A DNA stretch of 64,000 nucleotides from Prevotella sp. UBA2809 (GCA_002351725.1 DEHD01000008.1:16962-80961); one strand, 5' to 3'; shown: positions 9,348-18,489, counted from the first letter of the stretch. Translations and numbers: made by a program. Notes: generated from the letters alone by a model not told the origin.

Positions 9348-9851
9348 CTAAAAAACGTACTGAACGAGCAAAGAATCGCGAAATTTCGCCCCATCATACA
9401 GCCAATCTTTAATTTCTGACGCTACAACAAATCCTGCCTTCTGGAACAGCTTAAGCGAAGAATTATTTTCAATATCGATATAAGCATAGAGCTGATGAAG
9501 GTGCAAAATACGCAATGCATAATCAGAAATCTGAGCAAGAACAGCTGTTCCGTACCCCTGACGTCGATAAGAATTAAGTATTATCAGCCCAACTTCAGCA
9601 CGACAGTTAGCAGGATCAAAACTAACAAGATCGACAACTCCCACTATCTTACCATCAGAATTTTCGACCATCATACGTACTTGGCGGTCGGTATAGATAT
9701 CATTTTTAGCGTTTGCAACATAATCGTGAAGCAAATAACGCGAATAAGGAACATTGGATGTACCGACATTCCATAGTTCTACATCATTCTCTATACGATA
9801 AAGAAGATCAAGATCTTCGGGCTCAATAGCTCTAAGTTTTATCTGTTTCAT
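9348..9851 (-). CDS. GNAT-family N-acetyltransferase, RimJ/RimL-like
   Basis: A 167-residue GCN5-related acetyltransferase that moves an acetyl group from acetyl-CoA to an amine. It opens with KLRAIEPEDLDLLYRIEND, typical of the RimJ/RimL/SpeG branch. The acetyl-CoA loop appears as NSYRRQGYGTAVLAQISDYA (motif A, R/QxxGxG/A), and motif B as LYAYIDIENNSSLKLFQKAGF. The substrate cannot be told; ribosomal protein N-termini or polyamines are both possible in this branch. Its ATG overlaps the stop of the glycosyltransferase gene (ATGA), so it is the last gene of the leftward engB operon. Confidence 0.88.
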   Translation of the reverse strand: MKQIKLRAIEPEDLDLLYRIENDVELWNVGTSNVPYSRYLLHDYVANAKNDIYTDRQVRMMVENSDGKIVGVVDLVSFDPANCRAEVGLIILNSYRRQGYGTAVLAQISDYALRILHLHQLYAYIDIENNSSLKLFQKAGFVVASEIKDWLYDGAKFRDSLLVQYVF

Positions 9852-10690
9852 CCTAAATGGAGTTTTTTGCGTATTATATCAACCAATGCCAACGATGCGC
9901 GGAAATATATGGCACACTTTACAGGCAAGGTAAAAAACAAACTAAGATGATTATAGTGTTTACGGAAGAATATGAGCATGGCCTGATAGAACACATGCAC
10001 ATAACGGAAATCAGATTTCTTTGTAGACTGTCCCTTATAATGTATAATAGAATAAGGTAAATACCAATTCTGCCATCCACCCTTCAGCAAACGATATGAA
10101 AGATCAATATCCTCGCCATACATAAAGAAATCCTCGTCAAGTAATCCAACCTGTTCGAGGGCTTTACGACGAATCATAAAGAACGCACCACTTACAACTT
10201 GTATCTGAGCAGCCTCATCCCAAGAGAGGTAACTCATATAATAACTCTTTGTAAAACCTAACATCTTTCGTGCTGCAACAAAAGGTGTAGGAACAGCGCG
10301 TCGACTCTCAGGAGCAATAGTTCCATCGCCGTTATACATCTTTACGCCCGCTCCACCAGCCTCAGGATGCAAATCCATAAATTGGAGTACACCTTTAAAG
10401 GCTTCTTTATCAACTAATGTATCAGGGTTTAGAAGCAATACATATTCACCAACAGATTGACGAATGGCAATATTATTGGCTTTCGAGAAACCAAGATTCT
10501 CCTTATTATTAATAAGGTGTACCCAAGGATAATGACGTGAGACGAAATCAACACTATCGTCAGAACTATTGTTATCGACAACAAACACCTCGCCCTCGAT
10601 ACCATCAAGAGCTATAGCAACACTATCAAGACAAGCTGTGAGGTATTGCCTAACATTATAATTGACGATAACAACAGAGAGTTTCATCAT
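9848..10690 (-). CDS. GT2-family glycosyltransferase
   Basis: A 280-residue GT-A fold glycosyltransferase. The start MKLSVVIVNYNVRQYLTACLDSV, then FVVDNNSSDDSV, NKENLGFSKANNIA and LLLNPDTLV (DxD-like) are family 2 hallmarks, and GEDIDLSYRLLKGGW supplies the ED catalytic motif. It resembles WcaA/rhamnosyl-type cytosolic enzymes that build polysaccharide or lipid-linked sugars; the donor sugar is not known. Two ATG codons stand in tandem at the start. It overlaps the stop of the membrane protein upstream and the start of the acetyltransferase downstream, so translation is probably coupled. Confidence 0.9.
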   Translation of the reverse strand: MMKLSVVIVNYNVRQYLTACLDSVAIALDGIEGEVFVVDNNSSDDSVDFVSRHYPWVHLINNKENLGFSKANNIAIRQSVGEYVLLLNPDTLVDKEAFKGVLQFMDLHPEAGGAGVKMYNGDGTIAPESRRAVPTPFVAARKMLGFTKSYYMSYLSWDEAAQIQVVSGAFFMIRRKALEQVGLLDEDFFMYGEDIDLSYRLLKGGWQNWYLPYSIIHYKGQSTKKSDFRYVHVFYQAMLIFFRKHYNHLSLFFTLPVKCAIYFRASLALVDIIRKKLHLG

Positions 10691-11109
10691 TCAACTTCAA
10701 CCTCCGATTTACAACGACTTAGGCTTGGATACACAAACGGCAGACTGAGCAACTGGATAATTGCCAGATAACCGAATGTAGTATTCATGAACATATAATA
10801 TAAATAGGTATTACCTACCATAGGGATAAGAATCAAAGCTAAACGCAGAAGTCCCCACTTAAAAAGAGCATGTTCTTTCTTTGCTACGAGATCATCATGT
10901 ACCTTATTAAACTTAAACAAGCGAAGCGCAAGGAAAACGCCACCCAATGTTAGCAACTCCATAAGCGAGACAAAAATAAACTCAGAAGTTTTTCTTTCCG
11001 CAAACAAACCTGATTCCATGAATCCAGTCTCATAAGCAACTACTGCCGCCAATGCAAATACTATTGCAAAGACAAAAAACGCCATCAGCTGATTTCTTGT
11101 TTCTTTCAT
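10687..11109 (-). CDS. Four-helix membrane protein, unknown
   Basis: A 140-residue protein I do not recognise by family. Four hydrophobic stretches are visible: about residues 8-27, 44-62, 85-103 and 111-128. Charged loops and a short acidic tail (KSEVEVE) follow. No catalytic motif is seen. It sits between recR and the glycosyltransferase in the same leftward operon, overlapping the latter by four bases, so a role in envelope sugar export or assembly is possible but only from context. Confidence 0.75.
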   Translation of the reverse strand: MKETRNQLMAFFVFAIVFALAAVVAYETGFMESGLFAERKTSEFIFVSLMELLTLGGVFLALRLFKFNKVHDDLVAKKEHALFKWGLLRLALILIPMVGNTYLYYMFMNTTFGYLAIIQLLSLPFVYPSLSRCKSEVEVE

Positions 11110-11122
11110 ATCAATATAGTTT

Positions 11123-11761
11123 TTATTTTTCTTCGAACAATGTACGATTCGTAATAGAACGACCCAGTGTCACTTCATCGGCATACTCCAGCTCGTTACC
11201 AACAGCTATACCACGGGCTATTACGCTAACCTTAACACCTGTTGGTGCAAGCTTGCGATAGATATAGAAGTTTGTTGTATCACCTTCCATAGTAGGACTA
11301 AGTGCCAGAATAACCTCCTGAACTTCACCCTCACCTACCCGTTTTATCAACGAGTCAATCTCGATATCAGCAGGTCCCATGCCATCCATAGGCGATATTA
11401 CCCCACCAAGAACATGATATAATCCATGAAACTGCTGAGTGTTCTCGATAGCCATAACATCCTGTATATTCTCAACTACACACACAATTGTCTGGTCACG
11501 ACGATGATCAGCACAAATAGGACAGACGTCACTATCGCTTACATTATGGCACACCTTACAATATTTCACTTCAGCCTTTAACTTGCTAACAGCTTCGGCA
11601 AAACTTGCAACATCGGCATCGTCCTGACGAAGCATCCACAGAACAAGTCGCAAAGCAGTCTTGCGTCCTATTCCAGGAAGCTTAGAAAACTCCTGAACGG
11701 CTTTTTCTAGTAACTGTGATGGGTATTGTTGTTGTATCATATCTCCGAAAGTTCTAACCAA
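11123..11761 (-). CDS. recR: Recombination mediator RecR
   Basis: RecR loads RecA on gapped DNA with RecO (and RecF). The 212 residues hold an N-terminal helix-hairpin-helix (EFSKLPGIGRKTALRLVLWML), a four-cysteine zinc finger (CKVCHNVSDSDVCPIC, about 73-88) and a Toprim domain (VCVVENIQDVMAIE ... SPTMEGDTT). The ORF start at 11761 overlaps the ABC-F stop by 25 bases; an internal ATG (MIQQQYPSQLL, near residue 8) would give the more usual N-terminus and almost remove the overlap. Confidence 0.96.
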   Translation of the reverse strand: MVRTFGDMIQQQYPSQLLEKAVQEFSKLPGIGRKTALRLVLWMLRQDDADVASFAEAVSKLKAEVKYCKVCHNVSDSDVCPICADHRRDQTIVCVVENIQDVMAIENTQQFHGLYHVLGGVISPMDGMGPADIEIDSLIKRVGEGEVQEVILALSPTMEGDTTNFYIYRKLAPTGVKVSVIARGIAVGNELEYADEVTLGRSITNRTLFEEK

Positions 11762-13521
11762 CGCATTGATTTCTCATCGAGTTCGTCTTTAAGCAACGGC
11801 AGACGCTTACTCTTCTCAGTAAGTTCTTCAACAGATAGTGTTCCGCTGCAAAGAGCCTCTTCCAAAGCCTGCTGCTCAGCCTCAAGATCGGCAATTTCTT
11901 TTTCCAATTGCTCAAACTCGCGTTTCTCTTTATAAGTGAGCTTGCGTTTTTGCTGATTATTTATATCTGATGTGGTCTTTGTCTCTTTCTCAACTTTTAC
12001 TTCCTTTGACTCTTTAGGATCATTAGGCTGAAGTTGACTCCATTGACGATACTGGGTATAGTTACCTGGGAAATCCTTTATCTCTCCCTCGCCTTTGAAT
12101 ACAAGAAGATGATCTACTACCTTATCCATAAAGTAGCGGTCGTGACTTACTACGATAACACACCCCGGGAAATCCTGAAGATATTCCTCGAGGATCTGTA
12201 GTGTAACAATATCAAGATCGTTTGTAGGCTCGTCGAGTACAAGGAAATTAGGATTCTTCATCAGAACCGTACAAAGATACAATTTGCGACGTTCACCACC
12301 ACTTAGTTTATATACGTAATTATGCTGTTGCTCTGGAGTAAAGAGGAAATACTGCAGGAACTGCGAGGCAGAGAAATGCTTGCCTCCACCCATATCTATG
12401 TATTCGGCAATGTCCTTTACGACATCAATCACCTTCATCTGGTCGTCGAACTGCAATCCCTCCTGCGAGAAATATCCGAAACGCACCGTATCGCCAATAT
12501 CAAATTTTCCATTATCAGGAGCAACCTGTCCCAATAACATTTTTATAAATGTAGACTTACCTGTACCATTGTTACCAACAATTCCCATCTTCTCGAATCT
12601 CGAGAAGTTATAGTAGAAATCTTTGAGTATAACTTTCTCTTCAAAGGCCTTCGATACATATTGGCACTCGAAAATCTTAGAACCAATATATACATTTCGA
12701 GATTTTAAGCGTATCTGGCGTTCCTCTATTCTCTGCTTGGCAACCTTCTCAAGTTCATAGAAAGCCTCTTCGCGATAACGGGCTTTATGTCCTCGTGCCT
12801 GAGGCATACGGCGCATCCACTCCAACTCTGTACGATACAAGTTGTTAGCCCTGGCTATCTCAGCACGACGATTGTCGATACGTTCTTGGCGCTTCTCAAG
12901 ATAATAGCTATAGTTACCACGATAAGTATATATGGTTTGATCATCAAGCTCTAAAATTACAGAACAAACGCGATCAAGGAAGAAACGATCGTGAGTAACC
13001 ATCAGCAGGGTCTTGTTGCCACGATTAAGGAATCCTTCGAGCCACTCAATCATCTCTAGATCCAAGTGGTTGGTTGGCTCATCGAGAATTAACAAATCGG
13101 GATCAGTAATAAGTACATTTGCCAATGCTACACGTTTCTGCTGACCGCCACTAAGCTGCCCCATGGGTTGTTCAAGATCACGAATCTTAAGCTGAGTAAG
13201 AATCTGCTTAGCTTTCAGCACCTTCTCTGGATCTCCCTTATGATTGAAACAAGCGTCAAGAACACTCTCTGCAGGGTCAAAATCAGGCGCCTGTTCAAGC
13301 ATACCCACACGCAAATCCCTACGAAAGATTATCTCACCGCTATCATATCCCTCTTTACCAGAAAGGATGGATAGCAGCGTACTCTTACCGGTTCCGTTTT
13401 TGGCTATCAGCCCTACCTTTTGACCTTCGGCTACCGAAAAGCTAATGTCATGAAACAACACCAACGAGCCAAATGACTTCGTTAAGTGTTGAACGTCTAA
13501 ATAAGGATTTTCCTTAGCCAT
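11737..13521 (-). CDS. ABC-F family ATPase, Uup-like
   Basis: A 594-residue cytosolic protein with two ABC ATPase domains and no membrane part. Walker A motifs are GKNGTGKST in form (AKNGTGKST near residue 43, GNNGTGKST near 325), signatures LSGGQQKR and LSGGERRK, Walker B LLILDEPTNHLD and FLVLDEPTNDLD. The C-terminal 60 residues form a charged coiled coil (KLTYKEKREFEQLEKEIADLE) as in Uup, which binds DNA; ABC-F proteins in general act on ribosomes. The start overlaps the engB stop by eight bases. Confidence 0.93.
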   Translation of the reverse strand: MAKENPYLDVQHLTKSFGSLVLFHDISFSVAEGQKVGLIAKNGTGKSTLLSILSGKEGYDSGEIIFRRDLRVGMLEQAPDFDPAESVLDACFNHKGDPEKVLKAKQILTQLKIRDLEQPMGQLSGGQQKRVALANVLITDPDLLILDEPTNHLDLEMIEWLEGFLNRGNKTLLMVTHDRFFLDRVCSVILELDDQTIYTYRGNYSYYLEKRQERIDNRRAEIARANNLYRTELEWMRRMPQARGHKARYREEAFYELEKVAKQRIEERQIRLKSRNVYIGSKIFECQYVSKAFEEKVILKDFYYNFSRFEKMGIVGNNGTGKSTFIKMLLGQVAPDNGKFDIGDTVRFGYFSQEGLQFDDQMKVIDVVKDIAEYIDMGGGKHFSASQFLQYFLFTPEQQHNYVYKLSGGERRKLYLCTVLMKNPNFLVLDEPTNDLDIVTLQILEEYLQDFPGCVIVVSHDRYFMDKVVDHLLVFKGEGEIKDFPGNYTQYRQWSQLQPNDPKESKEVKVEKETKTTSDINNQQKRKLTYKEKREFEQLEKEIADLEAEQQALEEALCSGTLSVEELTEKSKRLPLLKDELDEKSMRWLELSEI

Positions 13522-14119
13522 TCTGCAACTCCTTATTTATGCCTTCGATATAATCCAGCACTTCATCTCGGCCCTGTTTCTTCTCAGAAGAAGTGACGAA
13601 TATCGGCGGAAGTTCTTCCCAAGTTTCACTTAGGACCTTCTTATATGCTGCAACATTTTGTGCGGCTTTTGATGCACTTAGCTTGTCGGCCTTAGTAAAT
13701 ATAATGGCAAAGGGGACACTGCTTGTGCCAAGCCACTCGATAAACTCCAAATCAATCTTCTGTGCCTCCAAACGAATATCTATAAGTAGAAAGACATTAA
13801 CCAACTGCTCTCTCTGTAAGATATATCCGTTAATCATCTGATCGAGTTTCTGAATTTCCTTCTTCGAGCGTTTAGCAAAGCCATAGCCAGGAAGGTCAAC
13901 CAAATACCATTCATTATTTATAATAAAATGGTTTATCAGCAATGTCTTACCTGGTGTAGCACTTGTCTTTGCCAGATTTTTCTTGCCTGTAAGCATATTT
14001 ATCAGACTCGACTTACCTACGTTCGATCTACCAATAAACGCATACTCGGGTTTAGTATCCTTAGGACACATAGACTCCATAGGAGCACTAAGCGTAAATT
14101 CTGCTTTCTTAATTTCCAT
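13514..14119 (-). CDS. engB: Ribosome biogenesis GTPase EngB (YsxC/YihA)
   Basis: Small GTPase needed for 50S ribosome subunit assembly. It has 201 residues with all G motifs: G1 GRSNVGKSS near residue 31, G3 DLPGYGFA, G4 TKAD and G5 TSSEKK. It heads the leftward operon with the ABC-F, recR and envelope genes. The ATG is about 21 bases after a TATCTTTG -7 box at 14140-14147. Confidence 0.96.
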   Translation of the reverse strand: MEIKKAEFTLSAPMESMCPKDTKPEYAFIGRSNVGKSSLINMLTGKKNLAKTSATPGKTLLINHFIINNEWYLVDLPGYGFAKRSKKEIQKLDQMINGYILQREQLVNVFLLIDIRLEAQKIDLEFIEWLGTSSVPFAIIFTKADKLSASKAAQNVAAYKKVLSETWEELPPIFVTSSEKKQGRDEVLDYIEGINKELQNG

Positions 14120-14139
14120 TATATGTCATATTTTGGGTG

Positions 14140-14147
14140 CAAAGATA
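14140..14147 (-). promoter_or_regulatory. -7 box of the engB operon promoter
   Basis: Read leftward this is TATCTTTG, a full match to TAnnTTTG. I see no good TTTG at the expected distance; the spot is shared with the divergent rho promoter. Confidence 0.5.
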
Positions 14148-14166
14148 CTAAAAAATTCCGAAAATG

Positions 14167-14198
14167 TTTGGTGGTTCGCAAAAATATGTGTACCTTTG
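14167..14198 (+). promoter_or_regulatory. Promoter of rho
   Basis: TTTG (14167-14170), 20 bases, TACCTTTG (14191-14198). Transcription would start near 14205 and leave a leader of about 80 bases before rho, long enough for the autoregulation known for rho in other bacteria. That role is inference. Confidence 0.8.
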
Positions 14199-14286
14199 CA
14201 TCGTTTTTCCGAAACAGTGCTTCCTATCGCGAAGCATTTCCACTATTTTTTTCGAAATCAATTAATGTAATTTAAGTACATATTGT

Positions 14287-16260
14287 ATGTATACAAAAGA
14301 AGAGTTAGAATCTATGGACATACCCCAACTTGTGGGTATTGCCGATCAGCTTGGCATCAAGGTTTCGCCTGATGACCAACTGGAAACTGTTGTTTATGCC
14401 ATACTCGACAAGGCGGCAGAAAACAGTGCAACTGCAGACGATGCACCAAAACGCAAGCGAACACGCATTGCTAAAAAAGATACTAGCCGAGTATATACAG
14501 TAAACGGCGAAGATGGCGAGAACCTTGATACGAAATCAAACCGCACACGTAAAAAGGCAGAAACACCATCGCTCTTTACCGACATGCCCGCAGAGACACC
14601 TGCAGCAGAACCAGCAGCTCCTGTTGCAGAAGAAGAAAAGCCCAAAAAGCGCGGTCGCAAGACTAAGGCTGAAAAAGAAGCTGAGGAAGCAGCTGCTCGT
14701 GAAGCAGCAGAGGCAGCAACAGCCGAACCCGTTGCAAATGAGGATAATAATGTTAATACTGAAGATTTTGTTGTGCCCGAGGCTGCAGAGTTTGCCGTTG
14801 GTGCAAGCGACGAAGAAGAAGCCACTCCTAACGCAATAGAACAATTGCGTGAAAAAATGGCTGCTAGCAAAGCTCTTGTACCAGAATCAGAACCTTCAGA
14901 AGATTTCTCAGATAACAATGAGGATCAGATGGATCCTCTGACAGATGATGTTGATGAGAATGGTGTTTGGATGGGTGATCCAGGTGATGGTACAGACTTT
15001 ATTACTATAGTCGACATCCCCATTGAGGATCAGGCAGCGATCCCCACACTCGACATTTTCGATCGTCCTATGGCTCCTCAGGTAAATGATGCATCAGTAG
15101 CCAATCGTGCAGCAGCAAATGCTCAGCCACGATATGACTTTGCCGACTTGATTGATGCAAACGGAGTACTCGAGATGCTTAGCGATGGTTATGGTTTCCT
15201 TCGCTCAAGCGACTACAACTATCTCTCATCACCTGATGATGTATATGTATCGCCACAGCAGATCAAGAAATATGGTCTTAAGACTGGTGACGTTGTAGAT
15301 TGCAAGGTACGTCCACCTCATGAGGGTGAGAAGTTCTTCGCTATGACTGATGTTAATACCATCAACGGTCGTGATCCAGGCGAGGTACGTAATCGTGTTG
15401 CCTTCGAGCACCTTACACCTCTGTTCCCAGAGGAGAAGTTCACACTTTGTGGCGACAAGTCTACCATCAATCCAAGCGTACGAATTGTAGATCTCTTCTC
15501 ACCTATCGGTAAAGGTCAGCGTGCACTTATCGTAGCACAGCCAAAGACTGGTAAGACCGTTCTGATGAAGGATATTGCTAATGCCATTGCAGCTAATCAT
15601 CCTGAGGCATATATCATGATGCTGCTCATCGACGAACGCCCTGAAGAGGTTACTGATATGGCTCGTACTGTTAACGCTGAGGTAATTGCATCTACATTTG
15701 ATGAGCCTGCTGATCGTCACGTAAAGATTGCAGGTATCGTTCTTGAGAAAGCAAAGCGTATGGTTGAGTGTGGTCATGATGTAGTTATCTTCCTTGATTC
15801 TATCACACGTCTGGCTCGTGCTTACAACACTGTTGCTCCTACATCTGGTAAGATTCTTACTGGTGGTGTCGACAGTAACGCCCTACAGAAGCCAAAGCGT
15901 TTCTTCGGTGCTGCACGTAATATTGAAGGCGGTGGCTCACTTACCATTATTGCTACAGCTCTGGTTGATACCGGTTCTAAGATGGATGAGGTTATTTTCG
16001 AGGAATTCAAGGGTACAGGTAACAGCGAAATCCAGCTTAACCGCCAGCTTTCAAACAAGCGCATATTCCCAGCAATCGACTTGGTTCTGTCTTCGACTCG
16101 TCGCGACGATCTGCTGCTTGACGAAACAACACTGAACCGCATGTGGATTATCCGCAAGTTCATTGCCGATATGAACCCAATTGAGGCCATGAGCACCATA
16201 CGCGACCGACTTGTTACTACACGCAGCAACGAGGAGTTCCTTATGTCAATGAACGGATAA
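14287..16260 (+). CDS. rho: Transcription termination factor Rho, long-insert form
   Basis: Hexameric RNA-dependent ATPase that ends transcription. It has 657 residues, about 240 more than E. coli Rho. Residues 1-45 are the Rho_N helix bundle; about 48-280 are a low-complexity charged insert with a basic patch (KPKKRGRKTKAEKE) and acidic stretches; the RNA-binding cold-shock fold starts near 291 (GVLEMLSDGYGFLRS); Walker A is AQPKTGKT near 417; LLIDERPEEVTDM and GGGSLTIIATALVDTGS are the Q- and R-loop regions. Such inserts are typical of Bacteroidetes Rho, and in Bacteroides thetaiotaomicron the insert has been reported to drive phase separation. The stop overlaps the next ATG by one base. 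Confidence 0.97.
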   Translation: MYTKEELESMDIPQLVGIADQLGIKVSPDDQLETVVYAILDKAAENSATADDAPKRKRTRIAKKDTSRVYTVNGEDGENLDTKSNRTRKKAETPSLFTDMPAETPAAEPAAPVAEEEKPKKRGRKTKAEKEAEEAAAREAAEAATAEPVANEDNNVNTEDFVVPEAAEFAVGASDEEEATPNAIEQLREKMAASKALVPESEPSEDFSDNNEDQMDPLTDDVDENGVWMGDPGDGTDFITIVDIPIEDQAAIPTLDIFDRPMAPQVNDASVANRAAANAQPRYDFADLIDANGVLEMLSDGYGFLRSSDYNYLSSPDDVYVSPQQIKKYGLKTGDVVDCKVRPPHEGEKFFAMTDVNTINGRDPGEVRNRVAFEHLTPLFPEEKFTLCGDKSTINPSVRIVDLFSPIGKGQRALIVAQPKTGKTVLMKDIANAIAANHPEAYIMMLLIDERPEEVTDMARTVNAEVIASTFDEPADRHVKIAGIVLEKAKRMVECGHDVVIFLDSITRLARAYNTVAPTSGKILTGGVDSNALQKPKRFFGAARNIEGGGSLTIIATALVDTGSKMDEVIFEEFKGTGNSEIQLNRQLSNKRIFPAIDLVLSSTRRDDLLLDETTLNRMWIIRKFIADMNPIEAMSTIRDRLVTTRSNEEFLMSMNG

Positions 16261-16691
16261 TGAAGAAATTATTATTTGTATGTCATGGCAACATCTGCCG
16301 TAGTCCGATGGCAGAGTTCGTAATGAAATACTTAGTAGAGAAAGAGGGGCTGACCGATCACTTCCTGATTGAGTCAGCCGCTACTTCTACTGAGGAAATT
16401 GGAAATCCTGTATATCCCCCAGCCCGACGCAAACTTGCTGAACACGGAATACGTTGCGATGGTCATTCTGCACGCCAGATTACCAGAGCAGATTATTCAC
16501 GTTTCGACTTACTTATCGGTATGGATCAGTGGAACCTGCGTAACATGGAGCGATTCTTTGGAGGCGACCCAGAAGGAAAAATACGCCCATTACTCTCCAA
16601 CAAGGACGTAGCAGATCCTTGGTACACAGGTGATTTTGAAGCAACATGGCAGGATGTTCTGAGAGGTTGCAAAGCACTATTAGAAGAATAA
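16260..16691 (+). CDS. Low-molecular-weight protein tyrosine phosphatase
   Basis: A 143-residue arginine-phosphate or tyrosine-phosphate phosphatase of the LMW-PTP fold. The P-loop CHGNICRS has nucleophile Cys8 and Arg14 (C-x5-R); the general acid is the Asp of VADPWYTGDFE near residue 117. The ATG overlaps the rho stop (TAATG), which implies translational coupling. Relatives reverse protein tyrosine or arginine phosphorylation, often on exopolysaccharide kinases; no kinase gene is next to it. A 22-bp repeat array follows within ten bases. Confidence 0.93.
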   Translation: MKKLLFVCHGNICRSPMAEFVMKYLVEKEGLTDHFLIESAATSTEEIGNPVYPPARRKLAEHGIRCDGHSARQITRADYSRFDLLIGMDQWNLRNMERFFGGDPEGKIRPLLSNKDVADPWYTGDFEATWQDVLRGCKALLEE

Positions 16692-16697
16692 AATAGT

Positions 16698-16777
16698 AAA
16701 GCATAGCTTTTATAACTCAAAAGCATAGCTTTAGAGGTTCAAAACCATAGCTTTGGTGACTCAAAACCTATGCTTTT
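16698..16777. repeat. Tandem array of 22-bp units
   Basis: Three complete 22-bp units start at 16698, 16720 and 16742, and a divergent fourth begins at 16764. Each holds a near palindrome AAAGCATAGCTTT (AAACCATAGCTTT in unit 3) followed by a variable spacer ending in CTCA or TTCA. The last unit carries the inverted form CTATGCTTTT, so the array can also fold as longer hairpins. It fills the gap between two convergent genes and may act as the terminator for both. Confidence 0.85.
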
Positions 16778-17170
16778 CTATTTTGACTTATCTTGTAAGA
16801 TATCTAAAGGATTCAGTTTCTTCTTAATCATCTCACGAGCTTGCTCCTCGTCGAGGGTATATACATGATTAAACACGCCCACAGATACCATTTGGAATTC
16901 GTTATTATAATCAATAAAGCCGAGACTATAGAATCTATGGTCGCGCACAAGGAAATTTGTACTAAGATACTTATCTACAGCCATTGTAGCAGCTGCTGAT
17001 GCTATAGATCCCAACGGACCATCAATATTGTTTTCGCGTAATTCGGCGTTAACAGTTTCCGTCATTACCGATTTGATGGTGTCTACATGCTGTTGTCTGT
17101 CAGGAGTTGTAGCCATCAGTGCTACAGCAACAACAGCGATAATACCCAGAAAAATAAGAAACTTCTTCAT
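16778..17170 (-). CDS. Small signal-anchored protein, DUF4359-like
   Basis: A 130-residue protein with one N-terminal hydrophobic segment (residues 3-20) that may be an anchor or uncleaved signal. The rest is a small soluble domain with DRQQHVDTIKSVMTETVN and the pattern SLGFIDYNNEFQMVSVGVFNHVYT. It resembles DUF4359 proteins, whose function is unknown to me. Its ATG is three bases past the tilS stop, making it the last gene of the leftward exonuclease-rlmI-tilS operon. Confidence 0.75.
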   Translation of the reverse strand: MKKFLIFLGIIAVVAVALMATTPDRQQHVDTIKSVMTETVNAELRENNIDGPLGSIASAAATMAVDKYLSTNFLVRDHRFYSLGFIDYNNEFQMVSVGVFNHVYTLDEEQAREMIKKKLNPLDILQDKSK

Positions 17171-17173
17171 TGC

Positions 17174-18487
17174 TTAGTCAAGTTTATATGATATACGTAA
17201 CATTTTTGTTGTTTCAGCAGAGACCTTAAAACGGTTATCTGTACGGCACCCCACAACCCATACAATAGAACCAGATGCATCAACGAGCACCAATTGGCGA
17301 CGTTTCTGTAAAATAGATAATTTTATATCAGTAAGATAATCGCTCACCAATTTACGCCCTGTCATACCGAATGGAATAAACCAATCTCCATTCTCTATTG
17401 GGCGTATAGTTAGCGGGAACTTCACCTTATCAGCATCAACAGTTGCAATATCAGCCGATTTGGAGATGCTTAAGTTTTCTGTAATTTCAATTGTACAAGT
17501 AGTGGTTTCATCGTATCGATAAGTACCTGTTTCAGGAATCTTAATAGATTTCATCGGCTTACTGATTGGCTCAACAATAAGCTTTGTTCTATCAATAACC
17601 AAAGTATGTGTTAACGATGTAAACTCACGACCTGGTTCGCCATTAACAGCACAAAGTATTTGTTCTGTCTGTGTAGAATTGAATCCCAGCGGCGAAAGCC
17701 ACTCGTGTAGGAACACTGATGGCGATGGTAGTTTCAGCAGATTGGTAATCAGCACCTCTCCAGCATCTGCATTCAGAACATTTTTCTCGCATGAGATTTC
17801 TTTATCGAAAACTTTCTCTGCCTCACGAAGATAATTCGCGGTTTTATCGATATTGGCTGTAGCACCAGGTGCGATTTCTTCGAGAAGAGGTAATACGCGC
17901 AAACGAATCTTGTTGCGAAGGACATCATCTACAAGATTGCTCGAATCAGTAACGTAGTTCTGGTCGATGGAATCAAGATATTCTATAATCTCATTCCTAC
18001 TTAGGCAAAGCAGCGGACGAATTACATAATCGTTCTTCAGGCGGATACCTGTTAATCCATGTATTCCCGCACCACGAAGGAGATTCATCAAAAGCGTCTC
18101 AACAGCATCATCACGATGATGAGCGATACATATTCCTTTAGCTCCGATATCCTTACACAGCTGACGGAAATACCCGTATCTCAAATCGCGAGCAGCCATT
18201 TCTATGCTTACTTTATGAAGTTCTGCGTATTCCTTTGTATCAAAATGGATTACGTGCAACAGGACATTAAGCTTCTTACACAATTCGCGCACAAAGTTCT
18301 CATCCCTATCACTTTCGTTACCACGTAATTTAAAATTACAATGAGCAGCCTCAATATTATAACCAAGGTTTCGCAGAATCAACATCAATGCCACAGAGTC
18401 AGCACCACCGCTAAGCCCCACAAGATAAAGCTTACGGCTATCTAAAAGACAGTTCTTCTCTATGAATTTCTGAACTCTGCGTAACAT
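17174..18487 (-). CDS. tilS: tRNA(Ile)-lysidine synthetase
   Basis: Converts C34 of tRNA-Ile2 (CAU) to lysidine so that it reads AUA. It has 437 residues. The PP-loop motif is SGGADSVAL near residue 26; HHRDDAVETLLMNLLRGAGIHGLTG is the conserved tRNA- and ATP-binding stretch; RNKIRLRVLPLLEE follows. A C-terminal TilS domain (FPLTIRPIENGDWFIPFGMTGRKLVSDYLTD) is complete. It sits two bases after rlmI in a leftward operon. Confidence 0.95.
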   Translation of the reverse strand: MLRRVQKFIEKNCLLDSRKLYLVGLSGGADSVALMLILRNLGYNIEAAHCNFKLRGNESDRDENFVRELCKKLNVLLHVIHFDTKEYAELHKVSIEMAARDLRYGYFRQLCKDIGAKGICIAHHRDDAVETLLMNLLRGAGIHGLTGIRLKNDYVIRPLLCLSRNEIIEYLDSIDQNYVTDSSNLVDDVLRNKIRLRVLPLLEEIAPGATANIDKTANYLREAEKVFDKEISCEKNVLNADAGEVLITNLLKLPSPSVFLHEWLSPLGFNSTQTEQILCAVNGEPGREFTSLTHTLVIDRTKLIVEPISKPMKSIKIPETGTYRYDETTTCTIEITENLSISKSADIATVDADKVKFPLTIRPIENGDWFIPFGMTGRKLVSDYLTDIKLSILQKRRQLVLVDASGSIVWVVGCRTDNRFKVSAETTKMLRISYKLD

Positions 18488-18489
18488 AG

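Noticed and set aside
16698..16777. Possible CRISPR array
   Set aside because: The units are contiguous 22-bp repeats without unique spacers of constant length, and no cas genes are present.
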